From contig CAXHUQ010000736.1 in assembly GCA_964020085.1 (NCBI GenBank), positions 104,201 through 168,200 on the forward strand: a DNA stretch of 64,000 bases, written 5' to 3'. How positions within the stretch are numbered: the stretch's first letter is position 1; each line of letters begins with the position of its first letter. Both the position numbers and the translations under genes were made by a program. This document shows positions 10,603 through 21,230 of this stretch, in pieces. Source of the stretch: Micromussa lordhowensis. Lineage: Eukaryota > Cnidaria > Anthozoa > Scleractinia > Lobophylliidae. Under the pieces are notes generated by a model that saw only the letters and a list, made by a program, of their open reading frames with translations, searched no databases and was not told where the DNA came from.

Positions 10603-12168
10603 CACAGTAACGGAAGCTTAAGGATTTAGGGTAACCACTTGGCCTCGTTATTATCTCTCTATTACAGAATGGCGGCAGAGAAAGACTAATTGATGATAGC
10701 CAATCAGAAAAGTATGCAACAGGACACGACAGGACAAGATGAGTGATTTTTATTCTTTTAATATTGTTTTCAATGATTCTGTTTTTGGTTGTGAGTTAGT
10801 TACATTCTTTTCTGTTATTTTATGTTGAAGCGTGTTAGAAAATACGCTCCCTCCACACCGTTGCGTGATCGAGACAAACAGTGCTTGTTTGTCTAAAGAA
10901 TAGGGTTATAATTGTTTTCCTTTGCGTTCTCTTGACCACTAATAGCAGCCAGCATTTGATTACTGGTTTATTTACACACAAGTCTCTTTGGAACTGGTTA
11001 CAAATACGAAGCAACATTGTTCATTTTCTAAACCCGATTTATTTGTTATTTCGTAGAGTTATTTGTTGTGGAGGACCTCTCCTCTCCCCTCGACTGATTG
11101 ACTTTAGCCGCCGCAAACTTTTTTTAAGACCATCGACTCTGTATTGAGTGCCATGCATATCAATACCTTTTTGTGAGTTTCAATGTACTGAAATAATTTG
11201 CTCTTTCCAGTAAATGGCACATTTCTAACGTTAACCACAAGCTTGTTCATTCTCTAACCCGATGTGTTTTGTTGTTACCCGTAGAGTTGATTGTTTACGG
11301 CGAAATTCTGGAGGGCTCGAGGGCCAGTGCGTTCCTTGAAAGATTGACTTTGTGGTAAGTTCTTTAGGCAGAAACAATTTTGATAACCAGTAAACGACTT
11401 GCGCATTCCAATCCATTTTTCTTTCCCTTTCCTTTTCCCTTATCGGATAGAATTTTGTGTAAAGGTCATTAGTTTATCACACAAGACAGTGACATAGCTG
11501 CGTGGCCGATTCACAAACAACTGTTCTTTACCTTGGGTCTTGCGAAAACCAAAATAGCCTCCGTTTATTTTAATCCATCGACTCTGTATTGAGTGCCATG
11601 CATATCAGTACCTTTTTGTGAGTTTCAATGTACTGAAATAATTTGCCCTTTCTAGTTTTTACTAGAAATGTGCTATTAAAGTAGCACATGTCTAACGTTC
11701 TCCACACCACCTTTTTTGCGTCTGCAGATCGATTCAAGAATTATACTGGCATTTTACAAGTGACGAAAAGTGAGGGACATACATGGAAGTGCTTTTGAGG
11801 TTAGTTTCATTGCACTGAAATTACATTTCCAGTTCACCGAGGCGTGACTACATAACTTCATTCACGCGTTTGCGGCCAACACAAGGCTGTGTTATCAGAG
11901 CTGTAGAGGGAATGCGCCCAGGCTATGGCGATTCAAGGATAACGCGAAAATCCTGGAACTAGCACTCGTGGGGGGGTGTTAGTTATTGCTGAGCCTCGGA
12001 ATTGATCAATCCGTAATTAATCAGTTAATCTACTAAACCCGAGTTGGGTTTACAGTTGAGGTTTAGGGTTATTTTTTGGTTACAGAGTTTATGAATCTTT
12101 CATTACATGACTAAACCCGAGTTTTGATAATCATTAGGCTAAGAATTCAGTGTTGGGTTTCGCCAAAA
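10603..12168. other. Non-coding stretch with a diverged duplication
   Basis: The block ttgttcat..taacccgat..gtagagttg occurs near 11018 and 11238, and CTCTGTATTGAGTGCCATGC with its flank occurs near 11128 and 11580. These are diverged copies a few hundred bp apart. No coding frame has domain support. Confidence 0.5.
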
Positions 12169-12208
12169 TTAGGGTTAGGGTTAGGGTTAGGTTCTAACCC
12201 TAACCTAA
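12169..12208. repeat. Short interstitial telomere-like repeat, inverted
   Basis: TTAGGGTTAGGGTTAGGG is followed directly by a head-to-head CTAACCCTAACC tract. TTAGGG is the cnidarian telomere unit. The right end touches the start of the 1.3-kb duplicated segment. Confidence 0.8.
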
Positions 12209-13517
12209 TGTGTATTGTTTTTTGTACTGAAGATTTGTTAACAAATCGACGGCAGTTGGTTTTATATTGTCTGCACTCTTACACGCCAAAGTCGACATGA
12301 TGGAAATGATGAATTCAGAATGATAAACGCCAGGCAACATTAGTTACTAGTATTTGCTTATTGATTAATAAGAAGTATTGAGAGTCGTCGAGTGATGTTA
12401 GGGTCTATGTCGTTAATTCCTCTTTACTAGCTATTATATTTTAGGTTTAGCGTTTGGTAATGATACCCCCGTTGAATTCAAACAACTGTAAGTTTTTAAA
12501 TGTCCCAGAAAATTTTACACAACTCCCAGTCTGTTCCTGATTAAAATTGACACTATCTTATAACAGGTAGTGCGTAGTTTGGTTAAGATTGTTTCTCCGT
12601 TTGCTTGTGACAGTCGCTCATCGGTTAGGTGATCATTTGCTACAAAGCAAAAGAAAATGCCACGGCGACTTTATTTATTTACTTACCTCACTTTATTGCT
12701 TCCATCACCTATTACAATATATACTATATATTACCTATCATTACTATTTTGTCGATACAAAAAAAGTGATGAGAGAGTCTATAAAAATGCAAATAATGCT
12801 TAAATCTATAGATCCCTAATTAGAAATTTATCTACTGTGCACTGTATTGTTTATTGATACATAGTAATATATGCAGTTTTATGGCGCAACTCGAATATAT
12901 TAATTTATATCTAATTATAATACACTTTCCTGCTCTTTTGCTCACAGGAGCGATAACGTTATAACCTTGCCATTCTCCGTGGAATCATTTAGTGTACACG
13001 ACAATAAAGGAACCATGCAAGATGATTGCAGCAGTTGCAATAAAAGGCAAGAGCACGAAAAGTCAATTTGTGTTCAAAAGTAAGTTTACCATAAGATGAT
13101 GACGATGTGATGATGATGATAATGATGATCAATGAATCTTTATTTAAACCGTCACGAAAGTTTATAAACTGATTAAAACGCATAAGTTCAATTTGGTTTG
13201 CATGCAATACGTACTAACAACAAAGTTCTTTTTTTCCTTAAAACATTTTATTAGCGCACTCGCACTACTTAAAATACTACGACTACTTCAAATACTAAAC
13301 ATTACTTACAAACACAACATACTCATTAAGCCAAATAAATCATTACTTAAAATATCATTAAATAACTTACAACACTGAGCTCAAACATACTGTACAATAT
13401 ATTAATGGTAAAATACAATTACAAAGGCAATACTGAGAAGGTTCTAAAAGCAGCTATACGATGTAAAGTTAGAATACAGTTATTGTTTACAGAGGACAAA
13501 CTGTCCCCCATTTTTAT
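12204..13517. repeat. 1.3-kb segmental duplication, copy A
   Basis: From CCTAATGTGTATTGTTTTTT to tgtcccccattttta this block matches 28570-29887 with only scattered substitutions and small indels (one in a (gat)n tract). It contains an orphan copy of one coding exon. Confidence 0.9.
12948..13079 (+). pseudogene. Orphan copy of internal exon with a CSSC motif
   Basis: The acceptor tttgctcacag and donor aaaa|GTAAGT flank a 132-bp exon coding for SDNVITLPFSVESF...DDCSSCNKRQEHE, the same as exon 29313-29444 apart from one Asp/Asn change. No partner exon precedes or follows here, so this copy is probably untranslated. Confidence 0.7.
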
Positions 13518-14119
13518 CAATAGCGTCAAATTATCAAGTATCTTAAACAATTAGTGTACACGCCTATTGAAATGATAATTTAAAAAGTCCACCCGCGCTC
13601 AAGAGAATCTGATGTTTCCCCGCAGGTCCGTTTTAATGATAGACCACACTTTTCATTACATTTCTTTTTGTAATAACCTGGCCGAATTGGTGTGTCTGTT
13701 CAGGTCTTTTAATGCTAAATGATAAATAAACTTCATAAAACAGAGAGAAAGAGGAACTCGTATTGGTCTCGTTTTCGTGCTCTTAAAATACGGATGAGGC
13801 TTGGGTACGGTTTATATCCATGGTTTGTTTTTGTGTTAATCTTCTCAGATTCCTTGGCATCTGTATGCTCTATTCCTTAAGATATCTTTTTGGAGATTGC
13901 AACGCACCGACTTAACATTTGTAGCGAATCAACTTTCGATGTGTAGCGAATCGACTTTGACTTGTAGTGAATCGACTTGTAGCGACTTGCAGCGAAACGA
14001 CCGGCTACCTTAAGGGAGGTGATGACCAAACCTCGGCCAAAAATACTAGAACGGTTGAACTTACCCCAGTTTTCGCGTGAACGGTCATCAGTCGAATCGG
14101 ATTCCCAGTCGGCAGTATC
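13518..14119. other. Non-coding stretch with short TGTAGCGAATCGACTT repeats
   Basis: Between 13917 and 13995 the motif tgtagcgaatcgactt occurs about four times with variation. No gene is visible. Confidence 0.5.
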
Positions 14120-15425
14120 CTAATCTAGGCATAAATACTTTATAAAATTCCATGCAAGATGAGAGGTTTCAGACTTGTTTAAATGAAGGCTGATACGATT
14201 TAAGTGATTCGAGGTAAAAATGTTTGAATGATCAACAAATCCCCAGGTCTTCCGAGTGCAGCAATCTTTGAGGATTCTGTTCACCTCAGCTATTTTACAA
14301 GCCAAGGCTTCATCATCAGATCTACACACAAGACTTGATTACGCAATCTTTGCTGGAGATTCACAGCTAACCATGATCGTGGTCAGGTCGATTATTTCAT
14401 CCCCACAAGCACGAGGGGTGTCGCAGGATCTTAGGCTGTTGGTTCCCACATGAAGTATGATCTCGTCTGCATGGATTCTTTCGTAGGAGTGGCTTTATAA
14501 AATCATGCATGTCTTAAGTTGTGCATCCCGGGAAGGAGGATATCTTAACTCTCGAATTTCTAGACATTTTATGGCCTTGGAGGTGCTTGAGAACAGAATC
14601 CCCGGCAATCATAACTTTCTTTTGACGATTAGGTCGCGTTTGATCTCGCTTTGTTGTCGACTCGGTTGATACAGATTGATTAGTCCTTTGTGTTGTAACA
14701 TCGAAAGGCCGGCACAAGGGTCTTCTGAAACTTCTATCATCGTTATTTGCAGTACGATTATCCTCATTACTCTCATCCATTTCTGCTTCATTAATTCGAC
14801 GAGGGGGCTCAAAACTGTTTCGAGTTTCGGTGATATCAGGGCGTACTGCCTTCTGGCTATGTTCACGATTTCCGTTTTCGCCTCGCTTCTCATCCATATG
14901 GACCCAGCATTTGCTTGTCTTTGTTTCTTTGTTTTCAGCATCGCTCTTTTCTTGCATAATGATGGTTAATGCAAGCCTAAGGGATTCATTCTCTTGTTCT
15001 AAAGACAAAACGCGGCTCTCAAAGTTCAAACATTTTTCTTCCAAATCTTTGATTGCATTGTCTTTTTTAGAAACAGAGCATAATAACGTTTCGCACCTCT
15101 TCTTGTAATCAAGGAGTTCGGAACAAGAAACATTTTCATCTTGATGTTTGGTATTAATAATAGACAAAAGCTTTGTATTTTCTTCAACTATTTTTTGTAT
15201 CAATAAATCAAGTTTTAAACCGTCAATGTCGGTCACAATTTCTGAATTTGGTCGCTGTTGAGGACAATTTGGCGAGCTCTCATCGTCGATCGATGTTCCA
15301 CTATTTAGGTGACAACTGTTGGCTTCCTCCGATAGTGATGGATGCATTGTTTGCTCGATTGATACCAAAGGTGCTGGGGCTTGTAAATCCGTTAAAAATC
15401 CCAGCCTCTTTCGTACTAATTCCAC
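14120..15425 (-). pseudogene. Coiled-coil plus SGNH-hydrolase-like protein, LINE ORF1 type, decayed
   Basis: Read on the minus strand from 15425, about 303 codons are open to 14514. The N-terminal half has heptad-like coiled-coil sequence (KDLEEKCLNFESRVLSLEQE); the end has KVMIAGDSVLKHLQG, an SGNH block-I GDS motif. After a stop and a frameshift, remnants of the next blocks follow: DEIILHVGTNSL (HVGTN) near 14460, and WGFVDHSNI...LHLNKSE near 14190, where the catalytic Asp/His would lie. Esterase-like ORF1 proteins of this kind are known from CR1-type LINEs. No reverse transcriptase follows at lower coordinates, so this is a fragment. The left arm of the Academ-like element begins 40 bp beyond its start. 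Confidence 0.6.
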
Positions 15426-15466
15426 TAATTTATCCTTTTAGACTAAGAGGAGATTTCCAGAAGAGG

Positions 15467-15920
15467 CCTAAAAAGTGAGAAACGTAGCACACCCTCTACA
15501 TATTTGGTCTGACATCACAAAATGATAGGGCAATACCCATAGAACATTTTTAGGTATGATGTACTGATGTACGGGTGAGACGTCATTGTGCTTGGGGCTC
15601 ATTTGTGACTGCTGGTAAGGCCCCTGTTATTTAAGCATATTTTTAGTGTGATTATTTTATACCAGTTCAACTCGACATTACTCCCCTCAAGTTAAGCCTA
15701 GACAGTTTTAAATTGGTTCAAGCATTACTGGTGTGAATATCTTTTATTTTAAGGTGTAAAACGAGGTCTCCATGGTAACCAGGTCTCCATGGTAACCATT
15801 GCTATGGTAATTTGTAATTAAGGCTATTTATGCGATAATTAGCATTACAATGTTGATTCTTTTGAATAATGACCAGACTTCTTTATCCATCAACTTAAGT
15901 TAATCAAACAAAACAATATT
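15467..15920. repeat. Left terminal inverted repeat of the Academ-like element
   Basis: It pairs with 26091-26466: shared blocks include GTAGCACACCCTCTACATAT, ggtaaggcccctgttattta, taaattggttcaagcattac and cttaagttaatc. This arm has about 90 extra bases, including the X-box-like repeats at 15770-15806, that the right arm lacks. Confidence 0.85.
15768..15806. promoter_or_regulatory. Tandem RFX/X-box-like sites in the left arm
   Basis: GGTCTCCATGGTAACC occurs twice in direct repeat, followed by a third half-site (attgctatggtaa). The sequence fits the palindromic X-box bound by RFX factors (GTnnCC..GGnAAC). A promoter role for the transposon gene about 450 bp downstream is inference. Confidence 0.35.
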
Positions 15921-16775
15921 TGTCACATCAAAATATTATTTTCCAGAACTCGGCATCTACCCAGTATTTATATCTCTACCACTTTATTTATCAAATTTCC
16001 TTAGCAAAAGATTAAACCGAAAATTTTTGTCTGAATCAATATAGATTCTCAGCAAAAAGCTACCTCTAATTGCCTGATGTAAGTGTCTTTTTTGGTTTTA
16101 CAATAATGTTTGCGATTCTTACTCAATGGAAAACTTCCCAGAGTGCAAAGGGAGCAAGGCTCCCATAATGCAATTGGTACTGACAGACTGTTTAGTTCAG
16201 CCATATTGGATTTTGGCTCGACGCTGTTTTCTTTCACAGGTAAGGTTTGACCTTAAAAACATGTTCAGTTTCAGTTTAGGAGTAGTTTTATGTTGTTGAG
16301 AGCAGTTTATCTGAAGATGTGCACAAATCAGAGAGCAAATTTCCTTTATATGTTGAAAATTACGGATATTTAAATGTGTGGGTAGCGAATGAATGACCGT
16401 GTGTAAAGATTTTGAGTTTGTAATCCCATCCTGTTAGTTATAAGTAATTCTGTTTTGTTAAGGAAATCTATCTGGTTAAGTACAAATTATTGACAATGAA
16501 ACACGTTCTGTAAAAGTTTTTATCAGTAATTTTGCTTTGCTTAGAGCAATTTTTCTGAAACTATATACAAATCTATAGAGCAAATCTCGATTTTATCTTC
16601 AAAAGTACATATATTCAAGTACATATATCGCCAGCAAACAACTGACTGCGTAGGACATGTTTTCTTTTTTGAATTCAGAAGTTAATCACTGCTAATTTTA
16701 GCAAAGCAGGTTTCATTTCCTGATCAGAGGAAAGAATCTATAATTCCTTTTTACTTTCTCTTAAGATGATTGGTA
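15921..16775 (+). other. 5' region of the transposase gene with a non-coding exon
   Basis: ctttcacag|GTAAGG at 16240 is a good donor and ctttctcttaag ending at 16765 a fair acceptor, so a 5' untranslated exon ending at 16239 may be spliced 10 bases before the start ATG at 16776. The rest is AT-rich. Confidence 0.4.
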
Positions 16776-16938
16776 ATGGCTAGTTGCACTGAAAGCAGTG
16801 AGGAAGAAAGCGAAGTGAGGCTTCTTCCTCCAAAAAAGAAGCCCAAATCAGATGCAGACTTAACAAAATGTATTATTTGTCAAGAAAAAAGCAGTGAAAG
16901 ACTAAGAAGTCCTACCGAAGCTGGATTGAGATCGTTTA
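16776..16938 (+). pseudogene. N-terminal end of the Academ-like transposase
   Basis: ATG at 16776 opens a frame with an acidic start (ESSEEESE), a likely nuclear signal (PPKKKPK) and a zinc-type Cys pair CIICQ, then RSPTEAGLRSF. The frame stops where the LINE is inserted. The product would act in the nucleus; the motif order (Cys pair, then WHGKCFQSYTS beyond the LINE) suggests one N-terminal zinc-binding domain split by the insertion. Confidence 0.6.
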
Positions 16939-17612
16939 AATAATAATAATAATTAATAATTAAAAATTTATAACGCGCCTTTTCCATGCAAATATGATCA
17001 AAAGCGCGAAACAATTGATACTTAAAAAAATGTTGTTAAGAACAGGAAAGAATAAAAAATAAAATGACCATAAGAATTAAACATCACATGTCAAAAGCTA
17101 ATTTAAAAAGATGCGTCTTAAGTACAGATTTAAAACGTTCAAAATTGTCCACAAGGCGGATATGAAGGGGCAGACTGTTCCATAAGGTAGGGGCCGCCGA
17201 TGAAAAAGCACCTGGTTACTTGACTGACCTAATTGCTATTAAGGTACAGACACGCTATACTCTCCGTTCAGCTAGCAGTCTTACCTTAAATCATCCAAGT
17301 GTAAAACTGAAAAAGACTTTAAGGGATCGCGCTTTTTCATCGGCGGCCCCTACCTTATGGAACAGTCTGCCCCTTCATATCCGCCTTGTGGACAATTTTG
17401 AACGTTTTAAATCTGTACTTAAGACGCATCTTTTTAAATTAGCTTTTGACATGTGATGTTTAATTCTTATGGTCATTTTATTTTTTATTCTTTCCTGTTC
17501 TTAACAATATTTTTTTAAGTATCAATTGTTTCGCGCTTTTGATCATATTTGCATGGAAAAGGCGCGTTATAAATTTTTAATTATTAATTATTATTATTTA
17601 AACGATCTCAAT
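16925..17612. repeat. Near-perfect inverted repeat (285 and 282 bp arms, 121-bp spacer)
   Basis: Arm 16925-17209 is the reverse complement of 17331-17612 with very few differences (one is ttgttaag against ttaacaat). Both arms code for the LINE C-terminus (AFSSAAPTLWNSLP) and 3' UTR. They also include attgagatcgtttaaa, which on the left is Academ coding sequence. The arms therefore cross the LINE/target junction. Confidence 0.9.
17214..17456 (+). pseudogene. LINE ORF2 C-terminal fragment in inverted orientation
   Basis: The plus-strand frame YLTDLIAIKVQTRYTLRS ... FSSAAPTLWNSLPLHIR ... LKTHLFKLAF ends at TGA 17454-17456. This is the typical C-terminus of CR1/L2 ORF2, which should follow the RT frame on the minus strand. 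The part before FSSAAP is found only here, inside the spacer of the inverted repeat. Confidence 0.75.
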
Positions 17613-17618
17613 ATTTAT

Positions 17619-19050
17619 TTAGAGAAGTATTTTAAAATCAATACGAAATTTAACAGGAAGCCAATGTAACGAACACAGTACTGATGTTATGTGGCTATAC
17701 CAGGAAACGTTGGATATAAGCCGAGCAGCAGCATTCTGCAAGCGTTGAAGTTTAAGTAGATGAACAGAGGGTAAACCAAAAAGAAGGCTGTTGCAGTAAT
17801 CAATACGACCCATAATAAGAGCATGGACCAGAGTGCGTGCAGATTCCTGTGACAGATACTTTCGGATGCGTCGAATGTTGTGTAAATAGAAAAACCCAGA
17901 TTTGCAAGTTTTGTGGATCTGTTCCTGGAGATTCTGGTTAGAATCGAACCATGTCCCCAGATTTCTTGCCACGGTGACAGGAGCAACATCAATGTTCCCT
18001 ACGGTGAGGCTATCAATATTTACTTTAGAAAGTTGCTGTTTTGTACCAATCAACATGAACTCAGTTTTATCATCATTTAGTTTAAGCTTATCCGTAAGCA
18101 TCCACGTACGAATGTCCAGTATACAGCGCTCCATGGCAACGACCGCATCAGCCTGATTAGCAGCCAAGTCAGGACTAAACGACAAGTAAAGCTGGGTGTT
18201 GTCAGCGTAGGCATGTGCCTGAGGCAGATGGTATTTGATGACTTCAAAGAGTTTACTAGAGTAAATAGTAAACAACAAGGGGCCCAAACATGAACCTTGT
18301 GGAACGCCATGAGGTAGCCTAAAACTGTCAGATATACAACCATTTAGCGAGACTCGCTGCGACCTGTTACTAAGATAAGACATAAACCAGTTCAGAGCAG
18401 TGCCAGTAATGCCGACACTTGACTTAAGACGAGCAAGCAAGATATCGTGGTCCACTGTGTCAAACGCAGCACTCAAATCTAGAAGAACGAGAAGAGTTAC
18501 ATGCTTGCAATTCATATTCATGAGAATGTCATTCTGTACCTTCAGTAGCGCCGTTTCTGTACTATGACCCTTACGGTAGGCGGACTGTAAGGTTGGGTAA
18601 AGAGCGAATCGACTCATATGACCGTGAATTTGATCGAAAACAGCACGCTCTGTCAGTTTTGATATAAAGTGCAAGTTACTGACAGGGCGGAGGTTGTTCA
18701 ACTGAGTCGGATCTAAGCCAGGTTTCTTAAGGATTGGAGTAACCAAAGCTTCTTTCCACTCGTCAGGGAAATGGCCGCACGATAGCGAAAGATTTATAAT
18801 TCGTGAAATAACAGGCAACAGCACGTCAAGGCAGCCAACAACCAGAGAAGTCGACATCGGGTCCAACGGGCAGGACTTCTTAGCAGACTTACGGATAAGC
18901 GTAGAGACAGCGTTTTCAGAGAGAGGTTGAAAGGAATGAAAAGCATGCGCAGCATCTACTTCTTGATCAGGAGGTAGCGCATTGCGCGCACTTTGATCAA
19001 TGTCCACAGCATCAATATCAGAACGAATTTTGTTTATTTTTCGAACAAAA
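17619..19050 (-). pseudogene. LINE reverse transcriptase (CR1/L2 type)
   Basis: A 462-codon frame (19007-17619) shows the non-LTR RT order: WKEALVTPILKK, LRPVSNLHFISKLTERAV, QSAYRKGHSTETALLKV, VLLDLSAAFDTVDHDILL, HGVPQGSCLGPLLFTIYS and AYADNTQLY. The catalytic YADD box reads YADN, which would remove one metal-binding aspartate. The N-terminal part continues in another frame near 19020-19100 (KLADDIGGFF). The frame runs out at FKILL where the inverted 3' segment begins, so the C-terminus is missing here. Confidence 0.85.
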
Positions 19051-19359
19051 AACCGCCGATATCATCAGCTAGTTTTGATTTGTCCTGATAATTAGGAAAA
19101 GACAACTCCTCTTTCTCAGCAAGGAGTTGCTTGGTAGCTCTAAATAACCGTCCTTGGTCTGTGCTATTCTCGTCAATAAAATTAGTGTAAAACATCTGCC
19201 TGGCCTGGTTCATGAGGTACGTCGTGCGGTTTCTTTAAGACTTGAAAATATTCAAGTCAGCCAGAGATCTCGTTCGCCTCCAAGTTCTCTCAGCCTTACA
19301 TCTCAAGCGTTTAGCAGCCTTTATCTCGTCATTGTACCAAGGCACTGTAGGTCTAACTT

Positions 19360-20540
19360 TCACAGTCTTAGTCTTAAGTGGGGCGTGGCAATAACTTTTG
19401 AGAGTGTAGTGTTATATCTGCGAACAAGAGCGTCCAAGTCACATCTATCTTCCGTGTGAGGATGCACACGCACATTAAGCGGATCACTGCACAACAAGGA
19501 AATAGATAAGTCCCGCTTAAGAGATTCTAGATCGACCGATTTCAGCTTTCTATAGGCAACGTTCTTAGTAGTCAAGCTAGGTTTGTCGGGCAGAAATGAA
19601 CAATAAACAGATGCGTGGTCAGAGATAAAGCGATCAATTACGGGGGGCCCATTTAAGATGTTATCACTCGAACGGGTGATAACAAGATCGAGTATATGAC
19701 CCCGAGTATGTGTAGGCTCGGTGATGTGTTGTTGGAGGCCGACGGACTGTAAAAGATCCTGTAGTTTGACTGAATCAGGACCTTGGGGGACATCGACGTG
19801 GATATTGAAGTCACCAGCAATCACAAGATGCTCTTTGGAGAGAAGTATGGTTTCAAGATAGAGAACTCCGTGAAGAAACAATAAGTTGAGACTCTGTGAT
19901 CAGCTGAATAAGGTGGACGATAAAGAAGGACAAGCCGAATATTAAGTGAAGGTGATGAGATGGTCCATTCAGAGTATTCAAAGGATTCTTTCCCACCAGC
20001 TTCAATCCATCTGACAGATAGCGATTCGCGGTACATCAAGCCCACTCCGCCACCACGACGATCGGTGCGTGGGAAGTCAGAAATTTTGTATCTGACCGGA
20101 CACAATTCAGCTCGCACAGCAGCATCATCAGTAGTCAGCCAAGTCTCAGTAATCGCAACAAGGTCAGCCTTGCAGTCACATATGTAATCAAAAAGGTCAG
20201 CGGTCTTGTTTTTAACTGAGCGAGCGTTTAGCAAACACAGAGACAAATGTTGGTGTAAAACAATCGGAGCCAAGGCAGATGAACAACGAACGCTGATTAA
20301 ATTGCTAATATTCCGCGACAAAGATGACGGTTGAGCCTCACGGTCGTAATTCCTGCGTGTTGAAACAATCACTGGGATTCCATTGGGTCCAGGGTTCAAC
20401 TTAAAAACCAGATCACCAATGAGCAATGGATGGAATGATGCAGATGTGTTGGAATAATATGCACAAGGACATCTGTGGCGTCTGATTGTTAGCCTTCTGA
20501 AGAATGTAGGATTGTTAGCCGGCATGTACACAAAACAGTC
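19360..20540 (-). pseudogene. LINE AP-endonuclease domain, frameshifted
   Basis: Minus-strand frames hold CLLNARSVKNKTADLFDY, DLVAITETWLTTDDA and RRGGGVGLMYR, then after a frameshift near 19870 HLVIAGDFNIHVDVPQ and FISDHASVYCSF. These are the Asn, Glu, Asp-x-Asn and Ser-Asp-His blocks of the APE-type endonuclease that nicks target DNA for LINE integration. At least one frameshift separates the halves. Confidence 0.8.
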
Positions 20541-20546
20541 ATAGCT

Positions 20547-21230
20547 ATGACGAGAAGGTGCGATGTTGTCAAAGATGTTGTTAAAGAAGCTGAAGAGGTT
20601 AGGAAAGATGAAACTTTCCACAGAATTTCGTCGACTTTTGAAAACTTAGAAGCTCTAGATGTTGTCTGGCACGGCAAGTGTTTTCAAAGTTATACAAGTA
20701 AGAGAAATCTTAGCTTTATTAAACCATTACCTTTTGCCGAAAGTCAAGAAAGGCACGTTGACAGACCAAGTTAGAGATCGCAAGTGAATGCAGTGGATTG
20801 GTCCCTCTGTCTATTTTGCCAGCAGAAAAAGTCAAAGGGGACAAGAAAACTTATGAACGTTTCAACATTTGATTCTTGCGAGGCTATAGAGGAGGCTGCA
20901 CGAAGAAGGAGTGATAAGAGCATGCTGTTGAAGATTTCAGGAGTTGACTTGATAGCTGCAGAGGCCAAGTATCATAAACACTGCCGCTCCCAATATGTAA
21001 GTAAATCCAACCTAATGTTTGCTGACTTTCGAGTCGATGGGGAGGAAGATACTTACACCCAAGCTTTCCAAAAACTGAGACAAGACATCAAACCTCAGTT
21101 AGAATCAGGAGTAGCCTTTGATATGAAAGCCCTCTTGGACTCTTACCAGGAAATTTTACAACGCCTTGGCTGCAACACGGCAAAAAGTTTACAAGTCAGA
21201 GAGGTTAAAACGCAGACTGCAACAAAGTTT
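20547..21230 (+). pseudogene. Academ-like transposase, zinc-binding region after the LINE
   Basis: The frame resumes with KDVVKEAEEVRKDETF and WHGKCFQSYTSKRNL, has an in-frame TAG near 20772, then DWSLCLFCQQKKSKGTRKLM and EAKYHKHCRSQYVSK. The CxxC and HxxC pairs suggest two zinc-binding modules. At about 21195 the frame shifts by one base; the continuation is in frame 1. The breaks make the gene non-functional. This region probably contributes DNA binding, by analogy with transposase N-termini. Confidence 0.6.

Larger units (their letters stand above)
16939..20545 (-). mobile_element. CR1/L2-type LINE nested in the Academ-like gene, 3' end folded back
   Basis: On the minus strand the element carries AP endonuclease (20540-19360) and reverse transcriptase (19050-17619) sequences. 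The 3' end near 16939 has an A+T-rich (aat)n tail. The C-terminal coding part appears in the plus orientation at 17214-17456, and the last 285 bp form an inverted pair. The right boundary is approximate, where the Academ reading resumes at about 20547. No clear target duplication was seen. Confidence 0.75.

Noticed and set aside
12589..12819. 76-codon frame present in both copies of the duplicated segment (also 28953-29183)
   Set aside because: The identity is explained by the segmental duplication; it is intronic and low-complexity at its end.
14676..15478. Plus-strand frames opposite the SGNH-like protein
   Set aside because: Antisense shadows of the minus-strand coding sequence, which has recognisable GDS and HVGTN motifs.
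19154..20187. Plus-strand frames opposite the LINE endonuclease
   Set aside because: Antisense shadows; the minus strand carries the conserved endonuclease blocks.
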